Of a stretch of DNA of 64,000 nucleotides, positions 58,972 through 64,000 are shown piece after piece (the first letter of the stretch is position 1; every line of letters starts with the position of its first letter). Origin of the DNA: Phocoenobacter atlanticus (GTDB taxonomy: Bacteria; Pseudomonadota; Gammaproteobacteria; Enterobacterales; Pasteurellaceae); assembly GCF_030764225.1 (NCBI RefSeq), contig NZ_JASAXH010000011.1; one strand, 5' to 3'. The notes under the pieces are model-generated. The model was not told where the DNA came from and ran no database searches. It worked only from the letters and a program-made list of their open reading frames with translations. The position numbers and the translations under genes were made by a program.

Positions 58972-60534
58972 TTATAATAAGTACTGTTTAACTAATTGAG
59001 TAAATGTACTTACTTCTTGGTTTACACGTTCTTCATTCCAGCCTAAGTGTAATGCCATAAACTCAGCCACACTTTGAGCCACTTCCTCTGCTGCACGAGC
59101 GTCAAGGAAGAGTAAACGTATTCTTCTTGCTAACACGTCTTCTAACGTGGTCGCTAATTCATTATCCATTGCCCATTTTACTTGTGCGTAAATATAAGGG
59201 TGGTCTTTATGAATTAATTCTGCTAATTTTTTATCACTTTGTGCAAGCGCTTCAATTTCCTTAGCATCTGTTCCATAAGGAGAAAGATGAGAATCATCTA
59301 AGTGAATATTTGGATCATAACCGTGCAAAGGTAAATCAACGGTTTTGCAAGATTTTGCAAAAATCAGACCGCTTTCAATCGCTGCATCAACGGTATCTTC
59401 CGCCATTTGACGATAAGTTGTCCATTTACCACCAAGAATATGTACTAAGCCTGAATCTGAAACCTCTACTTTATGGCTACGAGATACTTCTTTGGTTGAT
59501 TTACCTTCTTCTTTTGGTGCAGCAAGTGGACGTAAGCCAGCAAACACACTGCGTACATCAGCACGTGTTGGGGCTTTGGTTAGATAGTCTTTTGCTGTAT
59601 CTAAGATAAATTGCACTTCTTGGTCGATTGGTTTTGGTTCATAATCCGCATCTTTTACTAATGTATCCGTTGTTCCAACTACGATTTTATTATGCCAAGG
59701 CACAGCAAATAACACACGACCATCGCTAGTTTTTGGTACCATTAACGCATCATCATTTGGTAAGAACTCACGATCTAACACCAAGTGAATACCTTGACTT
59801 GGTACGATACGTGCTTTGCTACCTGGTTCGTCCATCGCCATAATATCATTCGCAAATACACCCGTTGCATTCACAACCGCTTTTGCTTTTAAGGTATATT
59901 CTTTATCACTAATCGTATCTTTACAACAAACACCGCTTACTTTACCTGCTGCATCTTTTTGTAAATCTGTAACACGGCAATAATTTAATACTGTACCGCC
60001 ATTATCGACAATAGATTGTGCTAATGTTGTTGCTAAACGAGCATCATCAAATTGACCGTCATAATAACAAACACCCGCATTTAATTTACTCGCTTTTACG
60101 CCTTTTAAACGTTGACGAGATTCGTCTTTTGATACATAACTTGTATGTCCAATACTTAGTTTGCCTGCCAATAAATCATAAATCATTAACCCAAAAGTAT
60201 AATAAGGTGCTGTCCACCATTTTTCCCCAGGAATAATAAAAGATTGCGTTTTAAATAAATGAGGGGCGTTTTTTGCTAAACGACCACGTTCTCTTAATGC
60301 TTCACGCACTAAGGCTACATTACCTTGTGCTAAATAACGCACCCCACCGTGCACTAATTTCGTTGAACGACTTGATGTTCCTTTTGCAAAGTCATTTGCT
60401 TCTAATAATAATGTTGAGTAACCACGAGTAACAGCGTCTAATGCAACGCCTAATCCTGTTGCACCACCACCGATCACAATGACGTCCCAAGCATCTGTTG
60501 TTTCAATATTTTGTACTAGCTCTACTCTTTTCAT
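58972..60534 (-). CDS. glpD: aerobic glycerol-3-phosphate dehydrogenase GlpD
   Basis: GlpD oxidises glycerol-3-P to dihydroxyacetone phosphate at the inner membrane and passes electrons to quinone; menaquinone from menF/menC could serve. The FAD-binding start is DVIVIGGGATGLGVALDAVTRG (about 18-39); further motifs are RSTKLVHGGVRYLAQ, VVNATGVFANDI and HILGGKWTTYRQMAEDTVD. Length 520 is slightly longer than E. coli (501). It has a perfect CRP core upstream and heads glpD-glpK-glpF. A USS-like core lies in it at about 59365. Confidence 0.95.
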   Translation of the reverse strand: MKRVELVQNIETTDAWDVIVIGGGATGLGVALDAVTRGYSTLLLEANDFAKGTSSRSTKLVHGGVRYLAQGNVALVREALRERGRLAKNAPHLFKTQSFIIPGEKWWTAPYYTFGLMIYDLLAGKLSIGHTSYVSKDESRQRLKGVKASKLNAGVCYYDGQFDDARLATTLAQSIVDNGGTVLNYCRVTDLQKDAAGKVSGVCCKDTISDKEYTLKAKAVVNATGVFANDIMAMDEPGSKARIVPSQGIHLVLDREFLPNDDALMVPKTSDGRVLFAVPWHNKIVVGTTDTLVKDADYEPKPIDQEVQFILDTAKDYLTKAPTRADVRSVFAGLRPLAAPKEEGKSTKEVSRSHKVEVSDSGLVHILGGKWTTYRQMAEDTVDAAIESGLIFAKSCKTVDLPLHGYDPNIHLDDSHLSPYGTDAKEIEALAQSDKKLAELIHKDHPYIYAQVKWAMDNELATTLEDVLARRIRLLFLDARAAEEVAQSVAEFMALHLGWNEERVNQEVSTFTQLVKQYLL

Positions 60535-60616
60535 AATGTTATTCTCCCAAAAAACAAATAATTTCTAAAGAATAAAATAATCCATAAAAAAACCAAAAAC
60601 AACCATCTTTGTTTAT

Positions 60617-60638
60617 TTTTGTGATGTTAATCACAAAT
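60617..60638 (-). promoter_or_regulatory. CRP site upstream of glpD
   Basis: TTTTGTGATGTTAATCACAAAT holds TGTGA-N6-TCACA with both half-sites perfect. It is 83-104 bases before the glpD ATG, a normal activation distance, and fits cAMP control of glycerol genes. Confidence 0.85.
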
Positions 60639-60720
60639 AATTTGAGCGTTTTAGAAAATTAATTAGACAATTACTTATGTTATAGCGTTATGCATACATA
60701 TTTAAGGAAAAAAATATAAA

Positions 60721-60764
60721 AAAATGCAGTAAAGACAAATCAATATTTATCTTTACTGCATTTT
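60721..60764 (-). terminator. terminator after nrdA
   Basis: A 15-bp perfect stem (AAAATGCAGTAAAGA with its complement) closes a 14-base loop; on the minus strand seven T residues follow. It closes transcription of nrdA, confirming that nothing downstream is in its operon. Confidence 0.9.
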
Positions 60765-60808
60765 ATAAAAATTGTAAATTTTAAGTAAAATGATACCGCT
60801 TAAAGTAC

Positions 60809-63079
60809 CTAGATCTTACAGGCTCCACCTTCACAACCATCATCCAGATCATTTTGTTGATCGTCAGCACCATCACGAGTATTCTGATAATATAAGGTTT
60901 TTAAACCATATTTATACGCAGTAAGTAAGTCTGCTAAAAGCTGTTTCATTGGTACCTTACCATCTGCAAATTTTTGCGGATCATAATTGGTATTCGCAGA
61001 AATTGCTTGATCCACAAATTTTTGCATAATACCTACTAATTGTAGATAACCGTCATTATTTGGCATATCCCACAATAATTCATAATTAGGACCTAGATTT
61101 TCATAATCAGGTACTACCTGTTTTAAAATACCATCTTTCGAGGCTTTTATACTGACATAACCACGTGGAGGTTCAATACCATTAGTCGCATTTGAAATCT
61201 GTGATGATGTTTCCGATGGCATCAATGCTGTTAATGTTGAATTACGTAATCCAAATTCTTGAATATCCTTACGTAAACTTTCCCAATCATAATGTAATGG
61301 TTCCTGAGTTAAAGTATCAACCGTTTTTTTATAAGTATCAATAGGTAAAATACCTTGTGCATAAGTGGTTTCATTAAAATATTCACACGCCCCCTGCTCT
61401 TTTGCTAAATTCATTGACGCTTTTAATAAATAATACTGAATTGCCTCAAAGGTACGGTGTGTTAAATTATTGCCACTACCGTTTGAATAACGCACACCAT
61501 TTTTTGCTAAATAGTAAGCGAAGTTAATCACGCCAATACCTAATGAACGGCGAGCTAATGAACTTATACGAGCAGCTATCACTGGATAATCTTGATAATC
61601 TAACAATGCATCTAAAGCTCGTACTGCAAGATCTGCTAGATTTTCTAGTTCATCAAGATTTTCAATTTTACCTAAATTAAAAGCAGAAAGAGTACATAAT
61701 GCAATTTCGCCTTTTTCATCGTGAAAATGTTCTAACGGTTTGGTTGGTAGTGCAATTTCTAAGCATAAGTTAGATTGACGCACAGGAGCCACTTTTGGAT
61801 CAAAAGGTGAATGGGTATTACAGTGATCCACATTTTGAATATAAATACGCCCTGTTGAGGCACGCTCTTGCATTAACAATGAAAACAATTCCACCGCTTT
61901 AATTGAACGTTTACGAATAGTTGGATCTTGCTCATATTTGGTATAAAGTGCTTCAAATTTATCTTGATCCGCAAAGAATGCTTCATATAAACCTTCAACG
62001 TCAGAAGGGCTAAATAACGTAATATTGCCACCTTTAATCAAACGTTGATACATTGTTTTATTAAGCTGTACACCATAATCTAAATGGCGAACACGATTAT
62101 CTTCAACACCTCGATTATTTTTAAGTACCAACAAACTTTCTACTTCTAAATGCCAAAATGGATAATAAACTGTTGCGGCACCACCACGAACACCACCTTG
62201 TGAGCAAGATTTAACGGCGGTTTGAAAATGTTTATAGAATGGAATACAACCCGTGTGGAACGCTTCTCCACCACGAATTTGGCTTCCCAATGCACGAATT
62301 GCTCCTGCGTTAATCCCAATTCCTGCTCGCTGTGAAACATATTTCACAATTGCTGAAGAAGTGGCATTAATAGAATCTAAGCTATCCGCACACTCAATCA
62401 ACACACAGGAACTAAATTGACGAGTTGGAGTACGCACCCCTGACATAATCGGTGTTGGTAGTGAAATCTTAAAAGTGGAAGTTGCATCATAAAAACGTCT
62501 CACATAATCCAAACGGGTTTCTTTTGGATATTGGGCAAATAAACTTGCTGCGACTAGCAAATATAAAAACTGTGCTGATTCATAAATTTCACCCGTCACA
62601 CGGTTTTGTACTAAATATTTTCCTTCTAACTGTTTTACTGCAGCATAAGAAAAATTCATATCTCGCCAGTGATCTAAATAGCTATCCATTTCATCCCACT
62701 CTTCACGAGAATAATCCATTAGTAGTGCATTATCATATTTGTTCATTCGCACTAATTTTTTAACGTGATCATATAAACGAGGAGGATCAAAATGCCCATA
62801 CGCTTTTTTACGTAAATGGAATACCGCAAGACGAGCTGCCAAATATTGATAATCAGGTGTTTCTTTGCTGATTAAATCTGCGGCTGATTTAATAATAGTT
62901 TCGTGAATATCTGAAGTACGAATACCTTCATAAAATTGAATATGTGCTCGTAACTCAACTTGAGATACCGACACATTATTCAGCCCTTCCGCTGCCCACG
63001 TAATGACACGATGGATTTTGTCTAAATTAATTGGTTCTTGCTTACCATCACGTTTGGTTACCATTAACGTATTTGTCAT
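60809..63079 (-). CDS. nrdA: class Ia ribonucleotide reductase large subunit NrdA
   Basis: NrdA reduces ribonucleoside diphosphates to deoxy forms with a radical supplied by NrdB. The ATP cone (TKRDGKQEPINLDKIHRVI) is at the N-terminus. The active-site cysteines are in FSSCVLIEC, QSNLCLEIALPT and ALCTLSAFNLG, the radical-path tyrosines near the end (LKTLYYQNTRDG), and the redox Cys pair closes the chain in CEGGACKI. Length 756 compares with 761 in E. coli. Unlike in E. coli or H. influenzae no nrdB follows: a terminator and glpD come next, and dhaM lies upstream. Confidence 0.96.
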   Translation of the reverse strand: MTNTLMVTKRDGKQEPINLDKIHRVITWAAEGLNNVSVSQVELRAHIQFYEGIRTSDIHETIIKSAADLISKETPDYQYLAARLAVFHLRKKAYGHFDPPRLYDHVKKLVRMNKYDNALLMDYSREEWDEMDSYLDHWRDMNFSYAAVKQLEGKYLVQNRVTGEIYESAQFLYLLVAASLFAQYPKETRLDYVRRFYDATSTFKISLPTPIMSGVRTPTRQFSSCVLIECADSLDSINATSSAIVKYVSQRAGIGINAGAIRALGSQIRGGEAFHTGCIPFYKHFQTAVKSCSQGGVRGGAATVYYPFWHLEVESLLVLKNNRGVEDNRVRHLDYGVQLNKTMYQRLIKGGNITLFSPSDVEGLYEAFFADQDKFEALYTKYEQDPTIRKRSIKAVELFSLLMQERASTGRIYIQNVDHCNTHSPFDPKVAPVRQSNLCLEIALPTKPLEHFHDEKGEIALCTLSAFNLGKIENLDELENLADLAVRALDALLDYQDYPVIAARISSLARRSLGIGVINFAYYLAKNGVRYSNGSGNNLTHRTFEAIQYYLLKASMNLAKEQGACEYFNETTYAQGILPIDTYKKTVDTLTQEPLHYDWESLRKDIQEFGLRNSTLTALMPSETSSQISNATNGIEPPRGYVSIKASKDGILKQVVPDYENLGPNYELLWDMPNNDGYLQLVGIMQKFVDQAISANTNYDPQKFADGKVPMKQLLADLLTAYKYGLKTLYYQNTRDGADDQQNDLDDGCEGGACKI

Positions 63080-63352
63080 TTAATTATTTCCTTTTTAATC
63101 GCTATTTACATAAATTTATTTATTAAAATCATAAGGTTATAAAAAGCCACAACTTTAAACCATCAGAATATAACTTCAAAATAAGTAGAGTAATATTAGC
63201 ATAAAATGATGAAAATACTCACGTAAAAATTTAATAAATTTAACTTCTGCTGAAAGATTAATAACTTAACAAAAATCAAGTTTTTTTTGCAAATTTTTCT
63301 TACAATCTTACCGCTTAATCTCAATTACAAAAGTAAACAAAATAAAAAAACA
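63080..63352. other. intergenic region upstream of nrdA
   Basis: 273 bases with no gene. It holds one USS in reverse (TTTGCAAATTTTTC with ATCTTACCGCTT, about 63287-63318) and AT-rich sequence. I looked for NrdR boxes of the ACAnTATATnTTGT kind and saw none. Confidence 0.5.
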
Positions 63353-63414
63353 AAGCCACTAATTATTTTTTCTTTTTACCTATAGCATTAAAAGAAAAAT
63401 AAATTAGTGGGCTT
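63353..63414 (-). terminator. long hairpin after dhaM
   Basis: AAGCCACTAATT at the left pairs with AATTAGTGGGCTT at the right with one bulge, and the pairing continues through runs of T/C and A/G for about 24 bases. It starts 20 bases after the dhaM stop and probably ends the dha operon. Confidence 0.75.
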
Positions 63415-63434
63415 ATTTAAATATCTGATAAATA

Positions 63435-63842
63435 TTATGCTGTAAAACTCAATTTCAATTCTGCACTTGCATTGGCTTCAGCAATCACTTCATCAATAGA
63501 ATCACCAGCAGAAGCCGCAACTACAGCGGCAATCGTACCCTCAACTAAAGGGGCATAACAAATTTTTACTTTTTCGCTGATCTCAGGATCAAGTAAATCT
63601 AATGCTGTTTCTGCACTTAAAATTGCACTGCCTAAATCAACTAAAACAACAACTCCGCTAGGTGAAGAGACATCTTCAATAGCCTGCATAATTTTTACCG
63701 CATCCGTTCCTATCGGATTATGAGGATCATCAATTCCGCCTGCTGCAACAATTTTACAATTCTCTACTTTCATTTGTGATGCAAGCTCCACCACACCTTC
63801 AGCAATTTTTATACTATGAGAAACAATGACAAAATTGACCAT
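63435..63842 (-). CDS. dhaM: PTS-type dihydroxyacetone kinase phosphoryl donor subunit DhaM
   Basis: DhaM carries phosphate from the PTS to DhaL, which phosphorylates dihydroxyacetone bound to DhaK. Only the EIIA-mannose-like domain is present (135 residues): phospho-His9 in FVIVSHSIKIAEG, then GGIDDPHNPIGTDAVKIM and VLVDLGSAILSAETALD. E. coli DhaM adds HPr-like and EI-like domains; the short form relies on general HPr. It begins right after the dhaL stop (TAAATG), an operon. Its product, dihydroxyacetone phosphate, is also the product of GlpD nearby. Confidence 0.94.
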   Translation of the reverse strand: MVNFVIVSHSIKIAEGVVELASQMKVENCKIVAAGGIDDPHNPIGTDAVKIMQAIEDVSSPSGVVVLVDLGSAILSAETALDLLDPEISEKVKICYAPLVEGTIAAVVAASAGDSIDEVIAEANASAELKLSFTA

Positions 63843-64000
63843 TTACTCCTCCATAACCTGAGATAATGCTAGAAATAGATAGCTTACTGAGGTTGCACCT
63901 GGATCTTGATGTCCAATGCTGCGCTCATTTAAATAACTTGCTCGTCCTTTTTTCGCTTTTAAAGGAATAGTTGCTTCAGCATACTTTTGTGCTTTTTCAG
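63843..64000 (-). CDS. dhaL: dihydroxyacetone kinase subunit DhaL, C-terminal part cut by window edge
   Basis: The last 52 codons are visible: IPLKAKKGRASYLNERSIGH, then QDPGATSVSYLFLALSQVMEE and TAA. RASYLNERSIGHQDPGA is the C-terminal hallmark of DhaL, the ADP-binding subunit. The gene enters from the right edge, and dhaK presumably lies beyond. Confidence 0.92.
   Translation of the reverse strand, partial: EKAQKYAEATIPLKAKKGRASYLNERSIGHQDPGATSVSYLFLALSQVMEE

Overview
The window is chromosomal DNA from a low-GC gammaproteobacterium of the family Pasteurellaceae. Gene order and protein sequences (lepB-rnc-era, rapA-rluA, siaPT/nanEKA, menF/menC, yrdD-tsaC-aroE, uup, pssA, yfhL) match that family. 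Dozens of copies of the core AAGCGGT, often extended to ACAAGCGGTCA and followed by an AAATTTGCAAA box, are the Actinobacillus pleuropneumoniae-type DNA uptake signal (USS), not the Haemophilus influenzae type. This points to the Actinobacillus/Mannheimia side of the family; the species cannot be read from the sequence.

Layout. 1-3 kb is a worn accessory patch: the start of an IS630-type transposase, an immunity-like gene, a frameshifted SMI1/KNR4-type gene, a truncated ORF and a secreted protein of unknown function. 3-12 kb holds alaA, menaquinone genes menF and menC on either side of an iron-binding protein gene with a Fur box, a pabB/pabC-like overlapping pair, and uup. 12-18 kb is the second accessory patch: a secreted YD-like repeat protein, a two-gene membrane module (triple OmpA-like protein plus a helix-hairpin-helix protein), a 14-copy heptamer array, and a repeat-rich BapA-like protein bracketed by 150-bp repeats. 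18-25 kb is housekeeping: hldE, surA, recA (with a LexA box in its promoter), recX, the yrdD-tsaC-aroE group and four tRNA genes. 25-45 kb carries parC, a mutS relic, rnb, asd, alr-recO, ileS, pssA, yfhL, an RNase T2, rapA-rluA and lepB-rnc-era.

45-57 kb is dominated by sialic acid use. SiaP/SiaT import Neu5Ac; NanA, NanK and NanE convert it to GlcNAc-6-P; NagB finishes the route to fructose-6-P. The regulator gene siaR sits with nagB, split from the main cluster by aspS and an orphan gene. nagA is not in the window. CRP-like sites lie in front of both parts. 57-64 kb holds glycerol genes in the order glpD-glpK-glpF with a perfect CRP core, an nrdA without nrdB beside it, and the end of a dihydroxyacetone kinase operon (dhaL, dhaM).

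Non-coding DNA is rich in structure: USS pairs that double as terminators, a scattered family of small hairpins built on GGCATGCC, and two copies of a 145-167 bp C/G-rich palindromic cassette. The most interesting points are the OmpA/HhH module, the mutS relic, the BapA-like gene with a poly-T tract in its promoter, and the orphan nrdA.
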